From: Haliea sp. | GTDB lineage: Bacteria > Pseudomonadota > Gammaproteobacteria > Pseudomonadales > Halieaceae | Length of the DNA: 64,000 nucleotides | Assembly (NCBI GenBank): GCA_016704305.1 | Contig: JADJAL010000007.1 | Location: forward strand, 1 to 64,000 | Direction of reading: 5' to 3' | Shown here: piece after piece, positions 39,551 through 47,846 of the stretch | How the letters are laid out: every line of letters begins with the position of its first letter | Numbering within the stretch: the first letter of the stretch is position 1 | Program-made: the position numbers and the translations under genes | The notes under the pieces: generated by a model | What the model saw: the letters and a program-made list of their open reading frames with translations, nothing else | Database searches by the model: none | What the model was told of the DNA's origin: nothing

Positions 39551-41741
39551 ATGCCTGCAGTGCCAGACGCCCATTCCCGCGATCCGCTTTCAACCTCGAG
39601 CGCCTTCTCGCGGGAGATACCGCCCGCCCTGCAACCGCTGCGCCTCGCGCCGCTGGCCCTCCTGCTCGCAAGCGGCCTCGCCGCCACTGCGGCGCAGGCC
39701 GATCACGCGCAGAATCCCGGCGGGCCGACAATGGAAACCGTGGAAGTCCACGGCGAGCGACTGCGGACAGACCTGCTACGCGAGCAATCCCTCACCCCCG
39801 GCGGCGTTACGCTGATCGACATTGAGACACTGTTCCAGCGCAACATATCCAACATGGCCGATCTGCTGCGCTTCACGCCGGGCGTGTGGTCCGCCAGCCC
39901 GAACGGCGGCAGCCCCGTCTTCCTGTCCTCGCGCGGCTCCAACCTGGATGCCACCGACTACGATGTGAATGGCATCAAGCTGCTGCAGGATGGCCTGCCG
40001 ATCACGACGGCGGACGGCAACAACCACAACCGCCTGATCGACCCGCTGAGCATGCGCTACGCCACGGTGGCGAGGGGCGCCAATGCGATGACTTTCGGCG
40101 CCAGCACCCTCGGTGGCGCGATCAACTTTGTCTCTCCGACGGCGCTCAATACCGCTCCGTTGCAGCTGTACACGATGGGTGGCAGTCACGGGCGCCTGAA
40201 CGCGCAGGCCACAGCCGCGCGGGTTTTCGACAACGGGCTGGACGGCCTGCTCACCGTGGCCAGCGACAATTGGGACGGCTACCGCGACCACAGCAAGGAT
40301 GACAGCAACAGTGTCTACGGCAATACGGGGTGGCAGTTTGGCGAGGGGAACGAATCCCGCCTGTATGCAGCCTATATTGACACCGACATGGACCTCCCCG
40401 GCACGCTCAGCAAGGAGCAGATCAACGAGGATCCCGACCAGGCTTCCACAGCCGCGCTGGGGGGCGACTACGGGAAGAAGCTGGAGTCGTGGCGGGTGGC
40501 CAACAAGACACGCTGGGCGCTCGGCGACAACAGCGCGGTGGAGTTAGGTTTCTCCTGGGAAGAGCAATCTCTCTACCACCCGATCGTGGACAAAGTACTC
40601 GTTGATTTTGACGGGCCTGGCCCGATGCCACCGACCGAGGTGTTCAGCCTGCTGATCGACACTGACCACCGCGATGCGGGCCTGATGGGGCGCTATGAAC
40701 TGACGCTCGGCGAGCACAACGTGCTGGCGGGCATCAACGCCGGTGACGGCAAGGTGACAGGCGGCAATTACCGCAACGACAACGGACAAAAGAATGGCCT
40801 CACCACCAAGGTGGACAACAAGGCCAGCAACGTGGAGGCCTTCGCCATTGACCGCTGGCAGTTCGCGCCGCAGTGGACCTTCGTCTACGGCGCGCAGGCG
40901 GTGTGGGCGGATCGCGAGATCGAAAATGTCGAGGTGGCGTCCGGCGAGGTGCGCGATCCGCAGGGCAACTACGACAGCATCAATCCGCGCGTTGGCGTGC
41001 TGTATGACATCAGCGACAACATTACCTTGTTCGCCAATGCCAGCAAGGTGTTCGAACCGCCCACCAATTTTGAGCTGGAAGACGATGCACGGGGCAGCCA
41101 GGATACGCTGGACGCCATGAATGGCTACGTGGTCGAGGTCGGCAGTCGCGGCCAGCACACACTGGGGCAGGCGAACGAGGCCTACTGGGAGATATCCGCG
41201 ACTACGGTTGGATCAACGACGAAATACTTTCAGTTGGGCAACCCTGGCGAGACCCCTGGCCACCAACATCGACAACACGATACACGCAGGCGTGGAGGCA
41301 CTGTGGGGTGCGAGCATAGCGCTGGACAATGTCGGACAGCACGCGCTGGCGCCAACGCTCAGCCTCACCCTGAACGAATTCAACTTTGACAACGACGAAC
41401 AGTATGGCAATAACCAATTGCCAGCGGCACCCGGCTACGCGCTGCGCGGCGAGCTGTTGTACCGCAATGCCGGCGGATTTTATGTCGGGCCCACTTTTGA
41501 CGTTATCGATGAACGCTACGCCGACTTCGCCAATACCTACAAGGTGGATGACTACCAGCTGCTCGGCCTGCGCGGCGGTTACACAACGGAGCGCTGGGAG
41601 GTATTCGCGCAGGTGGATAACCTGCTGGATACGGAATACGTCTCCGCGCTCAGCGTGCGCGACATAGCCCTGCCGGATGAAGAAATTCTCTCTCCGGGCG
41701 CGCCACTGTCATTCTATGCCGGCTTCCGATACCAACTGTAA
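39551..41741 (+). CDS. TonB-dependent outer-membrane receptor (FecA/FepA-like), clustered frame breaks near 41.2 kb
   Basis: ATG 39551 leads into a signal peptide (LAPLALLLASGLAATAAQA). The plug domain follows with METVEVHGERLRTDL, LFQRNISNMADLLRFTPGV, FLSSRGSNLDATDYDV and GAMTFGAS-like turns, then the beta-barrel. The first frame is clean to about 41200. Between 41200 and 41270 all three frames contribute (YGWINDEILSVG, then LATNIDNTIHAGVEALWG). The last frame then runs to 41741 with AQVDNLLDTEYVSALSV and ends SFYAGFRYQL, a normal C-terminal Phe-type strand. It imports a metal chelate, haem or similar ligand using TonB energy. The downstream PepSY gene starts on its stop (TAATG), suggesting iron or copper handling. 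Confidence 0.9.
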
Positions 41742-43135
41742 TGGCAACGTCCGCAAACACACGCAGCGCCAACAACGCACAGCAATACCGCGCGACCTGG
41801 CGCTGGCATTTTTTTGCCGGTGTCATCGTCGTGCCCTTCCTGCTGGTGTTGGCGATCACCGGACTGGTGATGGTGTACTACACCTCGGTGCAGACGCCGC
41901 TGGGGGAAGGCCTGGTCGTGGATGCGCAGGGGCAAGAATCCACGTCACCCATGCAGCAAATGGCGGCGGCCTCCGCAGTGCTGCCCGGCGCCACGGTGAC
42001 GCAGTACATACCAGCTCCCACTCAAAGCAGCACAGCGCAGTTTGAACTGACACGCGCCGAGGACGCCTATGCTGTCGACGTCGACCCCTACACCAACAAG
42101 GTGCTTCGGGTGGTAGACAAAAATCGCACGCCCTATGCACTGGCGCACCGGATTCACGGCAGCCTGCTGCTGGAGGATGTCGGTGACGTGGTACTGGAAG
42201 TGGTGGCGGGCCTCGCATTGCTGTTGATCGTCACCGGCCCATACATGTGGTTGCGGCGCCGCCAGGCCGCGCCCGCGCAGGAATCCTCCCGGCGCGGCAT
42301 CTGGCGCCGCTGGCACTTGCTCACGGGATTGTATTCGGCGGTGCTGCTGTGTTTCTTCCTGCTCTCCGGCCTCGCCTGGACCAACATCTGGGGCGGCAAG
42401 TTCGTGCAGGCATGGAGTTCCTTCCCCGCTGAAAAGTGGGGGCCGCTCTCGCTCTCCGGCGTGAATCACGCTGCGATGAACCACGGCGTGGTAAAGGAAG
42501 TGCCCTGGGGCCTGGAGCAAACACCCCTGCCCGCTTCCAACGCGCATGCGCATCATGCCGACCATGTCGGCCATGTCCAACCAGCCAATCATGGCGACGA
42601 GGATGCACGCGCTGTGGTGAACCTGGATACCGTCGACGCTCTGGCGCGCGACATCGGCTTCGGCCCGCGCTATCGCATCAACCTGCCGCAGGACGCCGAT
42701 GGCGTCTACACCATCAGCACCACCACGATGACCGGCGATGCCGATGTGCCCGGCGATGAGCGGACCGTGCATGTCGATCGCCACAGCGGAGAGATCGTGG
42801 CCGAGGTCGGGTTTGCAGATTACTCCCTGATGGCGAAAAGCATGGCGGTGGGCATCGGCGTACACCAGGCCAACATGGGCTGGTGGAATATCGCCATGAA
42901 TGTGCTCGCCTGCGCCGCCGTGATCTTCCTGTGCGTGAGCGGCACGCTGCTGTGGTGGCTGCGCCGCCCGGCGGGCTCGCAGCCATTGCCGGTTGCGCCA
43001 CGCATTGCCGGACTGCCGCTGCGCAGTGGGCTTACGGTGTTGCTGGTGGTGATGGGAATTGCGTTTCCGCTGCTGGGCGCAGCGCTACTGGTCGGACTGC
43101 TGATGTACGCGCTGTTTGGGCGCGCCCAAACTTAG
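41741..43135 (+). CDS. PepSY-associated membrane protein (PiuB-like), His-rich loop
   Basis: This is a 464-residue inner-membrane protein. The first helix is WHFFAGVIVVPFLLVLAITG, then the periplasmic PepSY region with YAVDVDPYTNKVLRVVDK, HRIHGSLLLEDVGDVVLEV in helix 2 and RRWHLLTGLYSAVLLCFFLL in helix 3. The last helices are NIAMNVLACAAVIFLCVSG and LTVLLVVMGIAFPLLGAALL. A His-rich loop (AHAHHADHVGHVQPANHG) lies near residues 268-285. Conserved His residues in the helices suggest haem or ferric-reductase activity as in the PiuB/FsrB group. Coupled to the TonB receptor (TAATG), it probably reduces or releases the imported metal. The His loop suggests direct metal binding. Confidence 0.88.
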   Translation: MATSANTRSANNAQQYRATWRWHFFAGVIVVPFLLVLAITGLVMVYYTSVQTPLGEGLVVDAQGQESTSPMQQMAAASAVLPGATVTQYIPAPTQSSTAQFELTRAEDAYAVDVDPYTNKVLRVVDKNRTPYALAHRIHGSLLLEDVGDVVLEVVAGLALLLIVTGPYMWLRRRQAAPAQESSRRGIWRRWHLLTGLYSAVLLCFFLLSGLAWTNIWGGKFVQAWSSFPAEKWGPLSLSGVNHAAMNHGVVKEVPWGLEQTPLPASNAHAHHADHVGHVQPANHGDEDARAVVNLDTVDALARDIGFGPRYRINLPQDADGVYTISTTTMTGDADVPGDERTVHVDRHSGEIVAEVGFADYSLMAKSMAVGIGVHQANMGWWNIAMNVLACAAVIFLCVSGTLLWWLRRPAGSQPLPVAPRIAGLPLRSGLTVLLVVMGIAFPLLGAALLVGLLMYALFGRAQT

Positions 43136-43229
43136 CGAGGCATTCTCGCAAGCGCGATCAAATCGCTGCAGCATAAAAACCTGAAGATCGCACTTAGGAT
43201 TAAGGCGCTAGTTAGCTCATAAGGGGCCA

Positions 43230-43485
43230 CTATTGATTGCGCTTGCGATCGATTACCGCCTGCATGATCTCGTCTGGTGTTCGCGTGCTGAATCGGCTTT
43301 GCTCACCCTCGATCAGGGCGGAACGGATGGCTTCGATCTCCGTCTGCGTTTCCTGCTCGCGAATTTGCCGCTCACGGATCAGCTCGCGGACGACTTCGCT
43401 TTCATTCCCAAAATGCCCGCTTTGGATTTGCGCTTTGATCCACCGGTCCTGCTGATCGGTGACCGATATGCTTTTTTTTTACCAT
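43230..43485 (-). CDS. Orphan ParD-like antitoxin, frame-shifted in an A-run
   Basis: On the minus strand, ATG 43485 encodes MVKK and then enters a 9-base A-run. With 8 As the frame reads SISVTDQQDRWIKAQIQSGH, FGNESEVVRELIRERQ, IEAIRSALIEGEQS and PDEIMQAVIDRKRNQ, ending at TAG 43230-43232: 84 residues. This is a ribbon-helix-helix N-terminus plus the 'ALIEGE.S' toxin-binding tail of ParD/CC2985-type antitoxins. No ParE/RelE-like toxin fits downstream, where only 94 bases separate it from the convergent PepSY gene, and none lies upstream. Either the toxin is lost or this is a solitary antitoxin. The extra A may be a sequencing error. Confidence 0.75.
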
Positions 43486-43674
43486 CGCCAGAGGTGGCCC
43501 TCCAAGGGGATTCGCTGACACTCCTACCAAGTAGGATATTTTACTCTCAAAAATTCGACAACAGTTTATTGATTGCAGTCACGAGGGCTTGCCGTGTCAC
43601 TTCGGCAAACCACTGAAACCCAGTTGCCAAGGCGAACCGCGCCCGATCGCACCAACTCACTGAGAGATTGCGTC

Positions 43675-43716
43675 TTGAGACATACGTTAATTCATATATA
43701 CTAATTTTCGTATGTC
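43675..43716 (+). promoter_or_regulatory. arsR promoter with overlapping operator palindrome
   Basis: TTGAGA (43675-43680), a 16-base spacer and TATACT (43697-43702) form a good sigma70 promoter. GACATACG (43679-43686) and CGTATGTC (43709-43716) are an exact 8-base inverted repeat that brackets the -10 and spacer. This is the expected place for ArsR autorepression. Confidence 0.65.
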
Positions 43717-43740
43717 ACTCCTTTTTTGACGACCTAACCC

Positions 43741-44088
43741 ATGAAGAATCCCGTCCAGTTTTACAAATGCCTCGCGGACGAAACGCGCTTGCGCTGCCTG
43801 CTGTTGATCGCGCAGGAAGAGGAACTGTGTGTCTGCGAACTCACCCAGGCTATCGATGAGATACAACCCAAGGTCTCTCGCCATCTGGCCCAGTTGCGCA
43901 AATGCGAATTGCTGCTGGACAGGCGGCAGGGCCAGTGGGTGTTCTATCGCATCAACCCCGCGCTGCCCGACTGGGCGAAAGCGGTGCTCGCCGCGACACT
44001 GGCCAGCAACCAGCCGTTCCTGGTTAAAAACATGAATCGCCTGAACAAGATGGGCGATCGGCCAGCGCGTGCCCAGGCCTGCTGTTGA
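43741..44088 (+). CDS. arsR: ArsR family arsenite-responsive repressor
   Basis: The protein is 115 residues. The winged-helix core is typical (FYKCLADETRLRCLLLIA, QPKVSRHLAQLRKCELLLDR). The inducer site ELCVCEL has Cys30 and Cys32, the same spacing as E. coli ArsR; further Cys residues occur at 10, 19 and 55 and in the ACC tail. It should bind the operator at 43679-43716 and release it when trivalent arsenic binds the cysteines. It is the first gene of arsR-gapdh-arsJ, all on the plus strand with short gaps. The frame is intact. Confidence 0.93.
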   Translation: MKNPVQFYKCLADETRLRCLLLIAQEEELCVCELTQAIDEIQPKVSRHLAQLRKCELLLDRRQGQWVFYRINPALPDWAKAVLAATLASNQPFLVKNMNRLNKMGDRPARAQACC

Positions 44089-44145
44089 ACAGCGCAAAAT
44101 AGAGACGCGTGCTTGCTACGTCCATAGAATTTTTGGAGTGCTGTG

Positions 44146-45144
44146 ATGGCTATCAGAGTAGGGATCAATGGCTTCGGCCGCATGGGTCGCCTGTCCATGC
44201 GCGTGGCGTGGGAGATGCCGGAAATCGAGATTGTCCGGGTGAACGACCCTGCGGGCGATGCGGCCACGCTGGCCCATCTTCTCAATTATGATTCAGTCCA
44301 TGGCCGGTGGACACACGATGCCACAAGTGCCGGGGATACCATGGTCGTGGGCGACAAGATCGTCCGCTGCACGGCCAATAAGACTATTGCCGATACGGAT
44401 TGGTCGGATTGCGATGTGGTGATCGAGGCCTCCGGCAAATTCAAAAGCCAGAAAGTGCTGCAGGCATTCCTCGACCAGGGTGTAAAGCGCGTCGTGGTGA
44501 CAGCGCCCGTCAAGGAAGCGGGCGTGCTGGATATCGTGATGGGTGTGAACCACGGCCTTTACGACCCGTCTGTGCATCGGATTGTCAGCGCGGCCTCGTG
44601 CACCACGAATTGCCTGGCGCCAGTGGTGAAGGTCATCCATGAAAGTATTGGCATCAGGCATGGCTCGATGACGACGATTCACGACATCACCAACACGCAA
44701 ACCATTCTCGATGCGCCGCACAAGGACCTGCGCCGCGCGCGCGCCTGCGGCATGAGCCTGATACCGACCACCACCGGCTCCGCCACGGCGATCACGCACA
44801 TCTTCCCGGACCTGAAAGGCAAGCTGAACGGGCATGCGATACGCGTGCCGCTGGCGAACGCGTCGATCACGGATTGCGTGTTTGAGGTGCTACGCAACAC
44901 CACCATCGAAGAAGTGAATGCGCTGCTGAAGGCCGCGTCTGAAAGCGATCTCAAAGGGATTCTCGGCTATGAGACGAAGCCGCTGGTGTCCATCGATTAC
45001 CGCACCGACCCACGCTCCAGTATCGTGGATGCTCTCTCCACGATGGTCATCAACGGCACGCAGGTAAAACTGTACCTGTGGTACGACAACGAATGGGGCT
45101 ATGCCAATCGCACGGTGGAACTCGTGCGCCTGGTAGCCGGCTAG
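44146..45144 (+). CDS. ArsJ-associated glyceraldehyde-3-phosphate dehydrogenase
   Basis: This is a 332-residue type I GAPDH. The NAD-binding N-terminus is MAIRVGINGFGRMGRLSMRV and the catalytic SAASCTTNCLAPVVKV contains the active Cys. Other motifs are LIPTTTGSATAITHIFPDLK and WYDNEWGYANRTVELVRL. Because arsR and arsJ flank it, it fits the known arsenate pathway in which this GAPDH uses arsenate in place of phosphate to form 1-arseno-3-phosphoglycerate for export. A GTG at 44143 is also possible, but ATG 44146 follows a ribosome site (GGAG). It is probably not the main glycolytic enzyme. Confidence 0.92.
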   Translation: MAIRVGINGFGRMGRLSMRVAWEMPEIEIVRVNDPAGDAATLAHLLNYDSVHGRWTHDATSAGDTMVVGDKIVRCTANKTIADTDWSDCDVVIEASGKFKSQKVLQAFLDQGVKRVVVTAPVKEAGVLDIVMGVNHGLYDPSVHRIVSAASCTTNCLAPVVKVIHESIGIRHGSMTTIHDITNTQTILDAPHKDLRRARACGMSLIPTTTGSATAITHIFPDLKGKLNGHAIRVPLANASITDCVFEVLRNTTIEEVNALLKAASESDLKGILGYETKPLVSIDYRTDPRSSIVDALSTMVINGTQVKLYLWYDNEWGYANRTVELVRLVAG

Positions 45145-45158
45145 GACGGCTCGCAGCG

Positions 45159-46400
45159 ATGGGCGCCTTCTCCACCATGTCGCCCGAGGTGCGCCAGTAC
45201 CTGCTGGTCACCGGCAACTACTGGGCGTTCACGCTGACGGACGGCGCGCTGCGCATGCTGGTGGTTTTGCACTTCCATCAATTGGGCTACAGCCCGCTGG
45301 AAGTCGCGATGCTGTTCCTGTTCTACGAAATCTTCGGCGTGATCACCAACCTGGTGGGCGGGTGGCTGGGCGCGCGCATCGGCCTGAACGCCACGATGAA
45401 TTGGGGCCTGGCATTGCAGGTGATTGCGCTGTCGATGTTGTTGGTGCCCTCCTCGTACCTGGGAGTCGCCTGGGTCATGTGCGCACAGGCACTTTCCGGG
45501 ATCGCCAAGGACCTCAACAAGATGAGCGCGAAGAGCGCTATCCGGCTGCTGGTTCCACGGGAGGCCGCCGGGACGCTGTACCGATGGGTCGCGATGTTGA
45601 CCGGTTCCAAGAACGCGCTGAAAGGCGTGGGATTTTTCCTGGGCGGCCTGCTGCTTGCGGCATGGGGTTTCAGGGGCGCCATTGCGGCGATGGCCGCCGC
45701 GCTGCTGCTCGTATGGGTTTGCAGCATGCTGACGCTGAAGAAAGACCTGGGCAAGTCCAGCGCCAAGCCGAAGTTCAGCGAACTGTTTTCCAAAAGCCGC
45801 GCCGTCAACGCCCTATCCGCCGCGCGTTTGTTTTTGTTCGCTGCCCGCGATGTCTGGTTCGTGGTGGCCCTGCCTGTCTATCTCTCCTCCACGCTCGGCT
45901 GGGACTATTGGGTGGTCGGCGCCTTTTTTGCCGCCTGGATCATCGGCTACGGCATGGTGCAGGCGTTGGCGCCGAAGATAACCGGTTTGACTGGCGGCGG
46001 CACCCCGGACGGCCGGGTAGCTTTTGCGTGGGCAGTGGTGCTCACGCTGGTGCCGGCGCTGATCGCCATCGCCGTGCACCTTGAACTGTTGCTGCCTGCC
46101 AGCCTGATCGCGGGTTTGCTGGTGTTCGCCGTGCTGTTCGCCGTGAACTCCGCCGTGCACAGTTATCTCATCGTCAGCTACGCCGACGAGGCCGGCGTGT
46201 CGCTGGATGTAGGCTTTTACTATATGGCAAATGCGCTGGGCCGACTGCTGGGAACCGTGTTGTCGGGTTGGGTGTTCCAGGTTTGGGGCCTGGCGCCCTG
46301 CTTATGGATCTCCAGTGCGTTCATAGCGATATCCGCCGCAGTGGCGTTGCTGCTGCCACGGCATCAGGCTATGGCCGTGCAGCGCAGAGTCGGCCGATAG
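45159..46400 (+). CDS. arsJ: ArsJ organoarsenical efflux permease (MFS)
   Basis: This major-facilitator protein of about 413 residues exports 1-arseno-3-phosphoglycerate. The signature N-terminus QYLLVTGNYWAFTLTDGALR, then FYEIFGVITNLVGGWLGARI, matches ArsJ. About eleven to twelve hydrophobic helices follow, with RALKD-like loop segments such as SALSGIAKDLNKMSAKSAIR. ATG 45159 is 15 bases after the gapdh stop; ATG 45177 (MSPEVRQ) is also possible. The open frame from 45078 overlaps gapdh and is not used. Together with gapdh it confers arsenate resistance. No arsenite pump (arsB/acr3) or arsC is in the window. Confidence 0.93.
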   Translation: MGAFSTMSPEVRQYLLVTGNYWAFTLTDGALRMLVVLHFHQLGYSPLEVAMLFLFYEIFGVITNLVGGWLGARIGLNATMNWGLALQVIALSMLLVPSSYLGVAWVMCAQALSGIAKDLNKMSAKSAIRLLVPREAAGTLYRWVAMLTGSKNALKGVGFFLGGLLLAAWGFRGAIAAMAAALLLVWVCSMLTLKKDLGKSSAKPKFSELFSKSRAVNALSAARLFLFAARDVWFVVALPVYLSSTLGWDYWVVGAFFAAWIIGYGMVQALAPKITGLTGGGTPDGRVAFAWAVVLTLVPALIAIAVHLELLLPASLIAGLLVFAVLFAVNSAVHSYLIVSYADEAGVSLDVGFYYMANALGRLLGTVLSGWVFQVWGLAPCLWISSAFIAISAAVALLLPRHQAMAVQRRVGR

Positions 46401-46634
46401 CCCCGGATAGTTAGTGCAGCTCCGGCGTTGACTGGCTGCGCGACACGCTACAAGATCAATCTGTGTTCACGCTATATCAAACTGGAAGACTCCAGCGCCC
46501 ACCTGCAACAGTAGGTGGCAGTGCGTGAGGTACACAGGTTTTATGTCTCTGAGGGGTAACGGGGTGGCAGCTATGGTTGATGCAAACGACTTGTGCGGCA
46601 GCCATTGCCGAGCAGTAGGCCTCCACACCCGCGC

Positions 46635-47846
46635 ATGAAAACCGTTGAGCTAAACCTCCTCTGGACGCTGGCGCTCGCGACGTCACTGTTCTTCATCGGC
46701 CAGTTCATTGTGTGGCGCTCGCAGTTCCTGCAGCGCTACAGCATTCCTGTTCCCGTCGTGGGCGGCGTGCTCTTTGCGTTGCTGTTCGCCGTGGCGAGCC
46801 TGGTTGCGGACATCCGGCTCGCGCTGGATGACTCGCCGCGCGACCCGCTGCTGCTGGCCTTTTTCGCCACGCTCGGTCTCGGCGCCGATGTGCGCTCACT
46901 GCTGCGCGGTGGCTGGAAACTGGTGATGCTCCTCGGGCTGTTCATCGCGGTCATGATCATGCAGGGGTTGATCGGCATGGCGATGGCCAGCGCGCTCGAC
47001 CTGCATCCACTGGTCGGCCTGCTCGGCGGCTCGATCTCGTTGATCGGCGGCCACGGCACCGCCGCCGCCTACGCGACGAGCTTCGCGGAGCACTACAACC
47101 TGCAGGGCGCACTGGAACTCGGCATGGCAGCCGCCACAGCGGGCCTGATCCTCGGCAGCCTGCTAGCCGGCCCGGTTGCCGAGCGCGTAATGCGCCGCAT
47201 CGAGGCGCGCGGCGAACGCACCGGCCAGGCGCGCGCGACCGCGACCTTGCAGCCGCGGGCAGTACTCGCTCCCATTACGGCGGAGCAGCTGTTGTTCGTG
47301 CTGCTGGTGTGCCTTGCCTGCATCGCCGGCGCACATTACCTGCAGGCGCTGCTGCGCGATTCGGGCCTGTTGCTGCCGAGCTTTCTCTGGGCGCTGCTGA
47401 TCGGCATGCTGGTGCGCAATATTGCCAGCCTCCTTGGCCTGAAAGGCATCAACGACAGTGCCGTGCAGGCGGTTGGCAGCGTGTCGTTGTCGCTGTTTTT
47501 GATCATGGCTCTGATGTCCATGCAGATCCTCGGCCTCGTGGCGATTGCCGGGCCGCTGTTGCTGATCGTGCTGGTCAATGCCGTGGCGACTGCGGCCTTC
47601 GCGTATTTCATCACCTCACGCCTGATGGGCGGCGACTACGACGCAGCCGTGATCAGCGGCGGGCAGGTCGCCGCCGGACTCGCGACCACGGCTGTTGGCA
47701 TGTCCGTGATGCAGACGCTGACCGAGCGGCACGGCCCCGCGCCCATGGCATTCCTGTTGATCCCTATCGTGGGCGCGTTCTTCGCCGACATCGCCAATGC
47801 ACTCGTCCTGCAGGCATTCTTCGCGCTGCCGATGATGGGGTTCTGA
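46635..47846 (+). CDS. gltS: Sodium/glutamate symporter, GltS (ESS) family
   Basis: The protein is 403 residues from ATG 46635 (MKTVELNLLWTLALATSLFF). It has about ten transmembrane helices in two inverted halves. The re-entrant-loop motifs are GLLGGSISLIGGHGTAAAYA in the first half and DYDAAVISGGQVAAGLATTA in the second, both diagnostic of GltS. It imports L-glutamate with sodium ions through the inner membrane. The 15-codon extension to 46593 lacks support. The next gene, a TAXI binding lipoprotein, starts on its stop (TGATG at 47844-47848), a pairing I have not met for GltS. About 230 bases upstream hold a small stem (CCACCT/AGGTGG near 46499-46518) but no clear promoter. Confidence 0.92.
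   Translation: MKTVELNLLWTLALATSLFFIGQFIVWRSQFLQRYSIPVPVVGGVLFALLFAVASLVADIRLALDDSPRDPLLLAFFATLGLGADVRSLLRGGWKLVMLLGLFIAVMIMQGLIGMAMASALDLHPLVGLLGGSISLIGGHGTAAAYATSFAEHYNLQGALELGMAAATAGLILGSLLAGPVAERVMRRIEARGERTGQARATATLQPRAVLAPITAEQLLFVLLVCLACIAGAHYLQALLRDSGLLLPSFLWALLIGMLVRNIASLLGLKGINDSAVQAVGSVSLSLFLIMALMSMQILGLVAIAGPLLLIVLVNAVATAAFAYFITSRLMGGDYDAAVISGGQVAAGLATTAVGMSVMQTLTERHGPAPMAFLLIPIVGAFFADIANALVLQAFFALPMMGF

Noticed and set aside
43114..43131. 18-base perfect palindrome GTTTGGGCGCGCCCAAAC at the end of the PepSY gene
   Set aside because: It lies within the last codons and has no T-run after it on either strand, so a terminator call is not justified.
43233..43616. 127-codon open frame on the plus strand
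   Set aside because: It covers the ParD-like gene antisense; the minus-strand reading has a recognisable antitoxin, this one does not.
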